From Proteinivorax tanatarense (GTDB lineage Bacteria > Bacillota > Proteinivoracia > Proteinivoracales > Proteinivoracaceae), in assembly GCF_040267685.1 (NCBI RefSeq), contig NZ_CP158367.1, forward strand, positions 2,976,001-3,040,000: a stretch of DNA of 64,000 bases, read 5' to 3'. A program made the translations under genes and the position numbers. Within the stretch, counting starts at the first letter, position 1. The number at the start of each line of letters is the position of its first letter. Of the stretch, positions 56,480 through 64,000 are shown one piece after another. Below the pieces are notes generated by a model. It did no database searches, was not told the origin of the DNA, and was given only the letters and a program-made list of their open reading frames with translations.

Positions 56480-56581
56480 TAAATCCTCTCCTAGCTAATA
56501 TTAAAGTTAAGTACGTTATTACTGAAAATCTTTCTCAAACTACTGTATAAAAAAATACTTATATTAAATTATTATTAGATT

Positions 56582-56636
56582 AAGCGAGAATATTTCTCAC
56601 TTGGTTTATTATAATATAACCTTCCCACAAGCTCAA
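56582..56636 (-). promoter_or_regulatory. fbpABC promoter with overlapping Fur-like operator
   Basis: The minus strand has TTGAGC (56631-56636) and TATAAT (56608-56613) with a 17-base spacer. A 21-bp near-perfect inverted repeat (AAGTGAGAA / TTCTCGCTT arms) at 56582-56602 begins five bases after the -10, over the start point. Its core TGAGAAA-T-ATTCTCG follows the 7-1-7 Fur box pattern at 10 of 14 positions. The rest of this gap (56480-56581 and 56637-56764) shows only AT-rich leader and no gene. Confidence 0.7.
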
Positions 56637-56764
56637 CATCTAAATATTATGTATATCTCTTTATATCTCTATCTACTTCTTATTTATATAGATATCCTCT
56701 TTGTTTACGCAGTTCTATATAATTTATATGGTAATAGTAGGGAATAGGTTTTGTTAATAATAAC

Positions 56765-56805
56765 AAAAAGGATGCCAAAGTGTTTGCTTTGTTGGCATCC
56801 TTTTG
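56765..56805 (-). terminator. Terminator of the small membrane protein gene
   Basis: The minus strand has AAAAGGATGCCAA/TTGGCATCCTTTT with a 14-base loop and trailing T's, just after the gene at 56811. Confidence 0.88.
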
Positions 56806-56810
56806 TTTTA

Positions 56811-57128
56811 TTACTTGTTTATAAGGTTATGAGGCAATCTTTCTTCAGGGGTCATAGCTTCATAAAAGACAAAAATAGCTGTTACTATCCTCATTATGTT
56901 ACGAAGTAAAGGTACCCATGATACAAATGCAGTGATTATCCCAAAAATATTCCCTCTTGTCAAACCACTAACCTCTTTTGATAAAAACAGTGATATCACG
57001 TGTAACCCTAAAAGCGCAAGCACTGGAATCCAGAAGAATCCAAAGGCTATTGGCTCCCCTAGTAACGAAAGGCCTATAAGCAACTCAAGTACACCTATAA
57101 CCCATTTAGAAATTCTTGATTTTGACAC
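56811..57128 (-). CDS. Small membrane protein of unknown function
   Basis: 105 residues with three hydrophobic helices (about 9-27, 29-50 and 61-90) and positively charged ends (MSKSRISK). No motif I recognise. GGAGG lies upstream of the ATG. It is a single-gene unit: a terminator lies downstream, and another operon's terminator lies upstream. Confidence 0.65.
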   Translation of the reverse strand: MSKSRISKWVIGVLELLIGLSLLGEPIAFGFFWIPVLALLGLHVISLFLSKEVSGLTRGNIFGIITAFVSWVPLLRNIMRIVTAIFVFYEAMTPEERLPHNLINK

Positions 57129-57240
57129 TGAATAACCTCCTTTTATTTAACTTCTTGTAACCCTATTGTAACATTAATAAGGCTAAAATTCACTGGTTTT
57201 GGCAAAATATTTATAATATTAAGATATGTATATTCCCAAC

Positions 57241-57293
57241 ATACTAAAAAGTTCTAAACCTATATCATTTTATAGATTTAGAACTTTTTAGTA
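57241..57293 (-). terminator. Terminator of the rocB/dehydrogenase-like operon
   Basis: Long near-perfect stem (ATACTAAAAAGTTCTAAA and its complement, with TATA/TATA near the loop). The minus-strand tail is T-rich, 20 bases after the last gene. Confidence 0.8.
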
Positions 57294-57314
57294 TTACTTT
57301 TTTTATTGTCAACT

Positions 57315-58202
57315 TTAATAACTCTTTAAATTATCTAGCACCTTCAAGGATAATCTTCTTTTTGCTTGTTCGGTCCAACCAACTACTTTATCAGTATATA
57401 TAACTTTATTAAGTTTCTTTAGCTCATTATAGTGCTTTCCCATAGCTGCTTTATCAAAAATAGCATAGTTGCCCTCTTTATCTATCCAGTTCATAAACTC
57501 TTCTACATCAAAGGTGGGCTCTAAAGAGGTATTTACTATAACCTTATTGTTATTTATCTTTTTTAACATAAATTTATCTAGCACTATAGTATTTCGTGGA
57601 AGGTGAGTAGAGATAATATCCACTTTTTCCAAAAGAGATTCTAAGTCCAGATATTGGACCCCTATATCTTCCACATCTTTTTTTCTACTTCTACTGTAAT
57701 AGTATACGTTCATCCCAAAACTTTGAGCTTTTTCGGCCAACATTTTACCTAAAGTACCCATCCCTATTATACCAAGGTTCTGATCGGTAAGTTCTGTTTC
57801 CTCTTGTTTCCATTGATATTCTCCGTTGCCCTGAAACAACCTAATTAGCTCGCTAATAATAAACTCTATAACACCTTCATCACCATAATCCCGAACTCCT
57901 AAAACTTTAATTCCGTACTTTTTAGCTTCTTTAACGTCAACATTTGCACTATTTTCATCAATTAAGCTACAGCACATTCCAATATATTTTATATTAGGAC
58001 ATTTTGCTAAGACTTCTTTGTCAATAGGTGTGTTCCACGACACTAACACTGCATCGGCATCACCAATTCTAGAAATAATTTCATTATTTGATTTTGGATA
58101 ATCTTGATAAGTAACTACCTTTTTTGCAAGAAAACCTAACTCCTCCACCACTTCATCTACTAATCCTGTATTATCTATTGCTACTATTTTATTAAACTTC
58201 AT
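57315..58202 (-). CDS. 2-hydroxyacid dehydrogenase-fold protein lacking the usual catalytic residues
   Basis: 295 residues from ATG 58202 (GGAGGG five bases upstream). The fold is that of NAD-dependent D-2-hydroxyacid dehydrogenases: LAKCPNIKYIG, IIGMGTLGKMLAEKA (GxGxxG, about 148-162) and ISTHLPRNT. But the catalytic Arg segment (normally NxxRG) reads VNTSLEPTFD. The DVFxxEP glutamate is replaced by FDKAAMG, and the PHxxxxT histidine by TDKVVGWT. So the Arg-Glu-His triad appears to be missing. It may be a binding or regulatory protein, or use other residues. It overlaps rocB by 11 bp. Confidence 0.8.
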   Translation of the reverse strand: MKFNKIVAIDNTGLVDEVVEELGFLAKKVVTYQDYPKSNNEIISRIGDADAVLVSWNTPIDKEVLAKCPNIKYIGMCCSLIDENSANVDVKEAKKYGIKVLGVRDYGDEGVIEFIISELIRLFQGNGEYQWKQEETELTDQNLGIIGMGTLGKMLAEKAQSFGMNVYYYSRSRKKDVEDIGVQYLDLESLLEKVDIISTHLPRNTIVLDKFMLKKINNNKVIVNTSLEPTFDVEEFMNWIDKEGNYAIFDKAAMGKHYNELKKLNKVIYTDKVVGWTEQAKRRLSLKVLDNLKSY

Positions 58203-59850
58203 CTTTTCCCTCCAACAGTTCATTTATTAATTCAAATATTATTGTAGGAATTCGCTCAAAAACGTCAGGTCCATACACCCTCTCAGTAGTTTTATGCAAA
58301 TCCTTTCCCCATGGCCCTATATTAACAACCTGCATATTATGTTTTTTTAACTTATCAAAGGGTATTTTATATACATTATCCCACCCAGGACTATTTTGTT
58401 TTATTGCATTTACATCTTTATCTTGACCAATAAATCCACAGTAACTGAGATCTGAAATGCCCATAAAATATTGATTTGATTGATATTGGATAGGGTAAAA
58501 CTTTGAACAAATTCTATTTAGCCTTTCTTCTAAATCAAACTTCTGGCCCCCCTTTAACAGCTGGTTATTTATATGTGGATAGAAAGGTCCAGAAAGCGCT
58601 ATTATAATTAAAGGATCACTTATGCTAATACTTTCAACAGTAAACTCTATCAATTTAACAGCAACCTCAGGCAAGGTAATTTTTTTGCTATGGAAATCCT
58701 CTTTAGCTTCTTCTAATTTTTCTTTATACGCTTTTTCAAACTTATCGCCATTTTCTTCTACAGCAAGCTTATAAGCTTCAGAGAAACTAAGAACCTCTGG
58801 TTCGTAATCTAGAGGTTCAAATTTTTCATTGTTCATTCGACAATACTGCCTATATGACAGCTCAATATCACTAATTGTTTGATCCATCGCCTCTGTACAG
58901 AAGTTACTTAAGTCATTTAAAATATCTGTAGGTTGCTTAGTAAAGGTTAACCAATTAAAAAAACCTACTGCCGCCTCTGGTATAGAAGCATCATAAACCT
59001 TTTTCCTATCTTTCAAATGCACCCAAATTGGTGGCGGTGTTGCATCTCTATGGTAAACATCACACATTTTTGGATTTAGCTCAGTTTTCCTTTGTATATT
59101 TGCCAAAATCATTGATGGGCTTACCCCGGCATAAGGATCACCGATATGACTTTTAACTCCTTTTATATAAACTATAGGCATGATTTTGCCTACAGATCCT
59201 TCGAACATAATTGCTTTATCTTTCACATTATTAAAGTATGGTTCTGAGTTTATCGCCAATATATAGTCTAGTTGGTGCTTATTGCTTAACTCATCCATCA
59301 ACGAAATAGCTGATATCATACCTTTTGATATTGTTTCTTCATCGGGAACAGAAATAAATAATATATTTCCATTAAAATTTCTTAATTCGGAAAACTTATC
59401 TACAACCCCCATTTGCAGTGCAACGCCTGCTTTCATATCTGCCGTTCCTCTACCAAAAATCCAGTGGTCATTTTCAAAATCTTGAATTAAGCTCTTACTT
59501 TTTCTTTTTTTCTCCTTTAGCTTTTCTTTAAGTTCATCAGGCCTAAAAGCTACATCCCGAAATTTTCCGAACTCTTCTATTCCAATAGCATCATGGTGGT
59601 TAATAAGTACAACTGTTTTTTTACTCTGTCCCTTTACCAAGGCCCAAACTACTTCACGACGCAAGGCATCATCGGGCAAGGGGAAAGTACCCACATGCTC
59701 TGAATGTTCTTTAAAATAATTTCTTTGCTTAAACCAGTTTAAAATTAAATCCTCAATAATAGGTTCATATATTGAATTTGTGTCACTTCTTACAGAAACT
59801 AACTTATAAAATAGTGATGCAATTGTTTGCTGTTCTTTTTTACTAAACAA
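58192..59850 (-). CDS. RocB-type M20 family hydrolase
   Basis: 552 residues. Zinc peptidase motifs INHHDAIG, FGRGTADMKAGVALQMG (bridging Asp) and VPDEETISKGM (catalytic Glu pair). The overall length and the N-terminal FYKLVSVRSDTNS match RocB of arginine utilisation, whose exact reaction is unsettled; M20 relatives cleave amide bonds of amino-acid derivatives. Start TTG 59850 with GGAG 8 bases upstream. It lies 21 bp after the DMT transporter gene, so an imported or exported amino-acid derivative may be its substrate (inference). Confidence 0.88.
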   Translation of the reverse strand: MFSKKEQQTIASLFYKLVSVRSDTNSIYEPIIEDLILNWFKQRNYFKEHSEHVGTFPLPDDALRREVVWALVKGQSKKTVVLINHHDAIGIEEFGKFRDVAFRPDELKEKLKEKKRKSKSLIQDFENDHWIFGRGTADMKAGVALQMGVVDKFSELRNFNGNILFISVPDEETISKGMISAISLMDELSNKHQLDYILAINSEPYFNNVKDKAIMFEGSVGKIMPIVYIKGVKSHIGDPYAGVSPSMILANIQRKTELNPKMCDVYHRDATPPPIWVHLKDRKKVYDASIPEAAVGFFNWLTFTKQPTDILNDLSNFCTEAMDQTISDIELSYRQYCRMNNEKFEPLDYEPEVLSFSEAYKLAVEENGDKFEKAYKEKLEEAKEDFHSKKITLPEVAVKLIEFTVESISISDPLIIIALSGPFYPHINNQLLKGGQKFDLEERLNRICSKFYPIQYQSNQYFMGISDLSYCGFIGQDKDVNAIKQNSPGWDNVYKIPFDKLKKHNMQVVNIGPWGKDLHKTTERVYGPDVFERIPTIIFELINELLEGKDEV

Positions 59851-59871
59851 TTAAACCACTCCTTTAGTCAT

Positions 59872-60300
59872 CTATTTAGATTGAAAAACTAACACCCCTG
59901 CTATCATTATAAGTAACCCTACTGGTTTATTAAAAGACAATGGGATCTTTTCCATGCCAAACAGTCCAAAGGTGTCTATCGCTACTGCCACCAGTAATTG
60001 AGCAACCAACAGAATTGAAATCGAAAAAGCTGCACCTAAAAGAGAAACTCCTTTCATCGCACTAAAAACAATTCCAACTCCTAAAACACCTCCCAGTAAG
60101 TAAATTTTATTTACATCACCTATTTTAGTAATGTCTCCACCTTTTAGAAAAAATACTAATATTAAAGATGCCAAAAAACCTACTCCATGCACAATAGCTG
60201 TTGTTTCAGCACCGCCAATTTTTGCACTGACATTAGCATTAAAAGCACTTTGCACACTAATAAAAACCCCCGCTAAAATCGAATAAATGATTCCTAACAT
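59872..60300 (-). CDS. DMT-superfamily transporter (YdcZ/DUF606 type)
   Basis: 142 residues, five hydrophobic helices. The first, LAGVFISVQSAFNANVSAKIG, and AIVHGVGFLASLILVFF are typical of the YdcZ family, half-size drug/metabolite transporters that probably work as dimers. Substrate unknown. ATG with AGGAGG upstream. It is the first gene of the operon with rocB and the dehydrogenase-like gene. Confidence 0.87.
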   Translation of the reverse strand: MLGIIYSILAGVFISVQSAFNANVSAKIGGAETTAIVHGVGFLASLILVFFLKGGDITKIGDVNKIYLLGGVLGVGIVFSAMKGVSLLGAAFSISILLVAQLLVAVAIDTFGLFGMEKIPLSFNKPVGLLIMIAGVLVFQSK

Positions 60301-60429
60301 TATATGCCTCCTACTAGTTTAATTAAGTTATTAACTAGTATTATACCCTATTTTTGAGCATTAGTGTAGGAGATAAACTTTTGTTAACTTAAAGAGGAAA
60401 GCCTGTTGACTTTCAACCGACTTAACGCT

Positions 60430-62475
60430 TTAATTTTCGCAATAGTAGTTAAACCAGCTAATTAAACGCTCTAAAATGTCTAGCCTATGAATTGGTTTTG
60501 TGGGTCCGTGGAACTCATCTGGATATCTAATCATAATAGCTTCTTTTCCCAGCCTCTTTAAAGCAATATAAAATTCCTCTGTTTGAGCCACAGACACTCT
60601 AAGATCATTTTCTCCATGCATTAGCATTACCGGTGTTGAAACATTTTTTACATGCCCTATTGGAGAATGCTTAATTAAGTGATCATAATCCTCCCATGGG
60701 GTTCCACCATACTCATATTCATCTGCTAGTGTAATGTCTGAAGTGCCATATCCGCTGAGCATGTTGGTGACACTGGCCCCTGCACATATAGCTTTAAATC
60801 TATCAGTTTGTGTGGAAATCCAACATGCCAAATACCCACCGTATGACCACCCGTGTGCTACCATTTTTTCTTTATCTATAAATCCTCTTTTTAGTAAAGC
60901 ATCCACACCTGCCATAACATCAGCATAGTCTTTTTCTCCCCAGTTTTTATCAATTACACATGCAAACTGCTGACCGTAACTTTCGCTCCCCCTTGGGTTA
61001 GTATAAAGTATTACATAACCTTGAGCAGCCAAAGTTTGACCCAAAAACATAAATGAAGGACCGTAAGCTCCATGAGGTCCTCCATGGATAAGTAGTGCCA
61101 TGGGATATTTTTTTTCTTTGTTAAATTTAGGGGGATAAATAATCCAACCATTTATGTCAGTGTTATCATAACTCTTATAAGTAAATTCTTCCCACTTTCC
61201 TATATCAATCTCCGATGAAAACTCTGTATTAAAATTAGTAAATTGCTTTTCTTCTCCATTATAGACATATAGTTCAGTTGGTTTTGTAGGGGTAGTATAA
61301 CTATAAATAAGTTTATCTTTTCCCACTTTTAGGTTTGAAATAGACTTTTTCCTGTCAGCTATGATAGGGCTAGGTTCTTTAAATGGAGTAACTCCATAAA
61401 TAGCTCCTGCGCCTCTATCTAACATTTGAAAAATCAACTTGTCATTCTGCCATCCTTTAGCCCCAACTGCCATCCTGTCTAGCTGTGACATTACATTCTG
61501 TGCTTTATTACAAGTAATTGGTGTAGGATTACCTTGCTTTAGTTCAGTTATGAATTTTTTTACATTAATAACCCATAAATGGGCAGAGGTGGATGCACCT
61601 TCTTTGTTATCATGCCCTGAAAAACCAACATAGCTACCACATGGAGACCATGAAGGACTGTAGGTAGGGCCAGGAGCATCATAAATTTTATATCCTTCTT
61701 TTTTATCTAGGCTCCACAACCATAAATCAGTTTTTTGCTCAAGGTCTGCTTGTTCCGTTCTTCTTGCACTAACAATTATATAGTTGCCACATGGTGATAG
61801 GGTAGGTCCATTATGATCAAAATCACCATATGTTATTTGTTCACCTTTATCCTCTGCATCAGGTTCATAAAATTCAGGTACATCTGTTATAAAAACCTGA
61901 GATCTCGTATCACCAAAATAACCTAACCCATCTCTTTTATAGCTAAACCTTGTTATAACCTTAACAGCATTTTCTTTTTTCTTTTTATCTTCCTTTTTAT
62001 CACAATGAGATTTATCTGCTATAGTCATTAAGCGTTCGCTATCATACTTAGGCGCCCCCGGATATGGAGTCCACTTTTCTCTATGGTTACTGAAAACATC
62101 AGCTGTGTAAAGAATTCTTTTGCCATCTTGTGTCCAAATAAGAGGCCCGTTAACTGACTCCTTTGTTTTTATCGGCCAAGCCTCTCCACCATCTAAAGGC
62201 AAAATCCATACCTGGCTTTTTTTATCCCTAGTAGAAATAAAGGCTATTTTGCTACCGTCAGGTGAAAAGGTAGGACTTCTATCTTTACCTGAAAAAGTTA
62301 ATTGGCTAGTTCGTTCGTTACATAAGTTGGTTATAAATATGTTTGAAAATTTTTTGTCTTTTTCCTTATTTAGCTTTTCCTCAACAAATACCACTTTACT
62401 ATCATCTTTGGCAATATCCATGTTTGAAATACTTTTCAAACGATAAAAATCTTCTGCTTTAATATTTCTTTTCAA
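60430..62475 (-). CDS. S9-family serine peptidase (acylaminoacyl-peptidase/prolyl-oligopeptidase type)
   Basis: About 681 residues. The N-terminal ~400 residues form a TolB/WD-like beta propeller with repeated FSPDGSKIAF, LSPCGNYIIV and WSPCGSYVGF blades. The C-terminal alpha/beta hydrolase has nucleophile elbow GWSYGG, Asp in HGENDLRV and His in DEFHGP. It hydrolyses short peptides. There is no signal peptide, so it is cytoplasmic. I prefer TTG 62475 as the start because AGGGAG is 8 bases upstream; GTG 62484 overlaps that site. The 226-bp upstream gap shows no gene. Confidence 0.92.
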   Translation of the reverse strand: MKRNIKAEDFYRLKSISNMDIAKDDSKVVFVEEKLNKEKDKKFSNIFITNLCNERTSQLTFSGKDRSPTFSPDGSKIAFISTRDKKSQVWILPLDGGEAWPIKTKESVNGPLIWTQDGKRILYTADVFSNHREKWTPYPGAPKYDSERLMTIADKSHCDKKEDKKKKENAVKVITRFSYKRDGLGYFGDTRSQVFITDVPEFYEPDAEDKGEQITYGDFDHNGPTLSPCGNYIIVSARRTEQADLEQKTDLWLWSLDKKEGYKIYDAPGPTYSPSWSPCGSYVGFSGHDNKEGASTSAHLWVINVKKFITELKQGNPTPITCNKAQNVMSQLDRMAVGAKGWQNDKLIFQMLDRGAGAIYGVTPFKEPSPIIADRKKSISNLKVGKDKLIYSYTTPTKPTELYVYNGEEKQFTNFNTEFSSEIDIGKWEEFTYKSYDNTDINGWIIYPPKFNKEKKYPMALLIHGGPHGAYGPSFMFLGQTLAAQGYVILYTNPRGSESYGQQFACVIDKNWGEKDYADVMAGVDALLKRGFIDKEKMVAHGWSYGGYLACWISTQTDRFKAICAGASVTNMLSGYGTSDITLADEYEYGGTPWEDYDHLIKHSPIGHVKNVSTPVMLMHGENDLRVSVAQTEEFYIALKRLGKEAIMIRYPDEFHGPTKPIHRLDILERLISWFNYYCEN

Positions 62476-62701
62476 AAAAACCACTCCCTATTTTTTAGTA
62501 TTAGGGATTGCAAACTCTGCTCCCTCAAAAAGCTAAGTTTAGGCGAAAAGCCTGTCTTTTCACAACAAACTGAACTGCAATCAGTGCATTTTTATGACTT
62601 TTTCTACCACTTATGCTTTTAGTAATATCAGTGTAACAGAAGGAGTTGTTCTAAACAACAAAATAATTATTAAATATTTTAAACTTTTTTCAATTTTATA
62701 T

Positions 62702-63598
62702 TTAACTTTCCAAAGCAGCCTTTGCTAGAGCTACTGTTCCGTTTAAAGATTTTGCTGCTGCAAAAAAAAGCCCACTATGACAAAAAACAGCATCTTCTAC
62801 GTTCGTCAACTGAGCTAATTCAGCCTCTTCCTTGCCGCCCCATTCCTTTGGCAGTTTTATTCTATCTTTTCTATCTTTTCCTTTTACGGTTTGCAAAGCA
62901 TACTTATTCAAATCTGGAAAAATGGTTATTTTTACTTCCTCTTTTTTGTCCAACTCTAAAATGGCTTCTTGCCAAGGACAATTTACATCTAGAATTAATA
63001 TCTCTGGATTTTTACGTTTATCATAAGCTTCTTTTACAGGACCCCTTGCTTTAATTACCCCTACTTTTTGCAAAATAACATTATTTAATATTTGTTTTGA
63101 GAACAAAACACCTTGATTAAACCTTTCTTCTTCTTTTCCCTTAATATACCAAGGAGGGTTAAATCCTGATAAAATTGTTGTGATACTCATTGTTGAAAAA
63201 TAATCATTTTGCTCTGGACGCAAACCATTATCCAGCGCATCTATCCCTTTGATTAATATTTTATCCACATGTTGATAGACCTCTTTTATATCTTCTTTAG
63301 ATAAAGAGCTATCAAATAACTCAACTACTCTTTCACCAAATTCTCTCCATATAAGACCACTTGCAGCATAAGGAATTTTGTCATCTCTTAATTCTTTTTC
63401 CACTCCATGATGATCAAACTTTCCTCCTCCTACATCATAAACAATATCCAACTTATCCAAAACATCTGGGTTTCTAGTTCTTATTATTTCAACTTGAAAA
63501 ATCTGTTGCAATATTGCAGTTGCCATCATTTCATCAGCATGAAAGCGCCCATCATGAGTTCCTATTTTTTTAAATGACTTTGCGCTAATTTTAATCAC
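62702..63598 (-). CDS. MYG1-family (UPF0160) putative metal-dependent hydrolase
   Basis: About 296-299 residues. Family motifs GTHDGRFHADEMMA at the N-terminus and YDVGGGKFDHHG resemble the DHH phosphoesterase metal site; eukaryotic MYG1 is an RNA exonuclease. The longest frame starts at ATG 63664, but that ATG lies in the loop of a terminator hairpin and has no ribosome site. The site AGAGGTGATT (63593-63602) points to GTG 63598 or, at better spacing, to a non-standard ATT at 63589. The codon before the conserved motif therefore needs care. Confidence 0.85.
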   Translation of the reverse strand: MIKISAKSFKKIGTHDGRFHADEMMATAILQQIFQVEIIRTRNPDVLDKLDIVYDVGGGKFDHHGVEKELRDDKIPYAASGLIWREFGERVVELFDSSLSKEDIKEVYQHVDKILIKGIDALDNGLRPEQNDYFSTMSITTILSGFNPPWYIKGKEEERFNQGVLFSKQILNNVILQKVGVIKARGPVKEAYDKRKNPEILILDVNCPWQEAILELDKKEEVKITIFPDLNKYALQTVKGKDRKDRIKLPKEWGGKEEAELAQLTNVEDAVFCHSGLFFAAAKSLNGTVALAKAALES

Positions 63599-63647
63599 CT
63601 CTAAAAAACTATTTTCTTTTAGTATGTCTTTCCTATTGCAGTTATAT

Positions 63648-63679
63648 AAAAAAAGCAAAAGCATTATTATGCTATTGCT
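63648..63679 (-). terminator. Terminator downstream of the alpha/beta hydrolase at the window edge
   Basis: The minus strand has AGCAATAGCAT-aata-ATGCTTTTGCT (one mismatch) followed by T7. It directly follows the stop at 63683. Confidence 0.82.
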
Positions 63680-63682
63680 TCA

Positions 63683-64000
63683 CTACCCAGACTTTAATAC
63701 ACTCCTAGTTTTTTGCTTCTTTATAAAGCTATCTATTCTTTGTCTTATATACCGTTTTCTATCTTCGTTAGCAAAAATAAAATGGGAGCTATCCTTCAGA
63801 AGATGAACTTCAGCATTAGGCAGCATTTTTTTGGCTCTTTTAGCTAATTTCTTACCAGAGAATATTTCATCTTTCCCACCAGTAAAAATTAAAAAAGAGG
63901 TCTTTTCACCGCTTATTTCATCTTTTTGTATCTTGTTAAACCTAGTAAAAATTATATTATTTTTAACATGTTCTAAATTTACTTTAGTCATCTCTATAAT
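63683..64000 (-). CDS. Alpha/beta hydrolase, C-terminal part (continues beyond the window)
   Basis: The frame is open to the window end. An ATG at 63991 exists but has no visible ribosome site and sits inside the fold. The visible ~105 residues match the C-terminal half of serine alpha/beta hydrolases: an acid-loop strand FLIFTGGKDEIF followed by the catalytic histidine in LLKDSSHFIF. The nucleophile elbow should lie outside the window. Substrate unknown. Confidence 0.7.
   Translation of the reverse strand: MIEMTKVNLEHVKNNIIFTRFNKIQKDEISGEKTSFLIFTGGKDEIFSGKKLAKRAKKMLPNAEVHLLKDSSHFIFANEDRKRYIRQRIDSFIKKQKTRSVLKSG

Noticed and set aside
62485-62701. Riboswitch or small RNA upstream of the S9 peptidase
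   Set aside because: A short GGGA/TCCC hairpin and AT-rich sequence are present, but no known riboswitch core or terminator was recognised.

Overview
The window is chromosomal DNA from a low-GC, anaerobic, amino-acid-fermenting member of the Firmicutes (Clostridia or Natranaerobiales-like). Evidence: AT-rich sequence, strong Shine-Dalgarno sites with frequent TTG and GTG starts, a glycine T-box leader, YhaO/YhaN nuclease genes, a lysine-fermentation operon built on B12- and SAM-radical aminomutases, and many peptide and amino-acid utilisation genes. A proteolytic haloalkaliphile of the Proteinivorax/Anaerobranca type would fit, but the species is inference. No rRNA, tRNA, CRISPR array, phage or intact insertion sequence was seen.

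Layout. 1-2050: edge of an unknown gene, then pyrG. 2276-11103: the kdd-kamA-kamB-kamC-kamD-kamE operon converts L-lysine to 5-amino-3-oxohexanoate. It is preceded by a textbook -24/-12 sigma-54 promoter and a PAS/AAA+/Fis activator gene, so it looks like a substrate-induced regulon. 11156-13263: moaA-moaC, a DUF1934 gene and a small XapX membrane protein. 13395-18349: class A penicillin-binding protein, then a JAB-domain/DinG helicase fusion. 18367-21755: HD phosphohydrolase, MscS channel and glyS with its T-box. 21802-25909: yhaN and yhaO. 26071-29215: phosphonate/phosphite-type ABC importer with a fused double permease. 29247-35082: solitary adenine-N6 methyltransferase, atypical Mur ligase, PatB-type C-S lyase, alpha/beta hydrolase. 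35115-37817: nickel-pincer cofactor genes larC-larE-larB; larC needs a -1 frameshift at an A11 run. 37981-44456: GPH-type transporter, DEAD-box helicase, topoisomerase III, CAP-domain lipoprotein. 44679-48672: GTP-dependent PEP carboxykinase and a hybrid MASE3 histidine kinase. 48706-49300: a heavily decayed cysteine synthase pseudogene. 49416-52655: CrtI-like oxidoreductase, CapA-like lipoprotein, DUF1292 protein. 52729-56636: Fe(III) ABC importer with a probable operator over its start site. 56811-64000: small membrane protein; an operon of DMT transporter, RocB-type M20 hydrolase and a dehydrogenase-fold protein lacking its catalytic residues; S9 peptidase; MYG1-family protein; edge of an alpha/beta hydrolase.

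Together the genes suggest growth on peptides and amino acids: S9 and M20 hydrolases supply amino acids, lysine enters the Kam pathway, and PEPCK links C4 and C3 pools. Most transcription units end in strong intrinsic terminators, several of them bidirectional between convergent genes. The most interesting items are the sigma-54 control of lysine fermentation, the larC slippery site with a three-cysteine LarE and no local larA, the JAB-DinG fusion, the 2-hydroxyacid-dehydrogenase-like protein without a catalytic triad, and the cysK relic.
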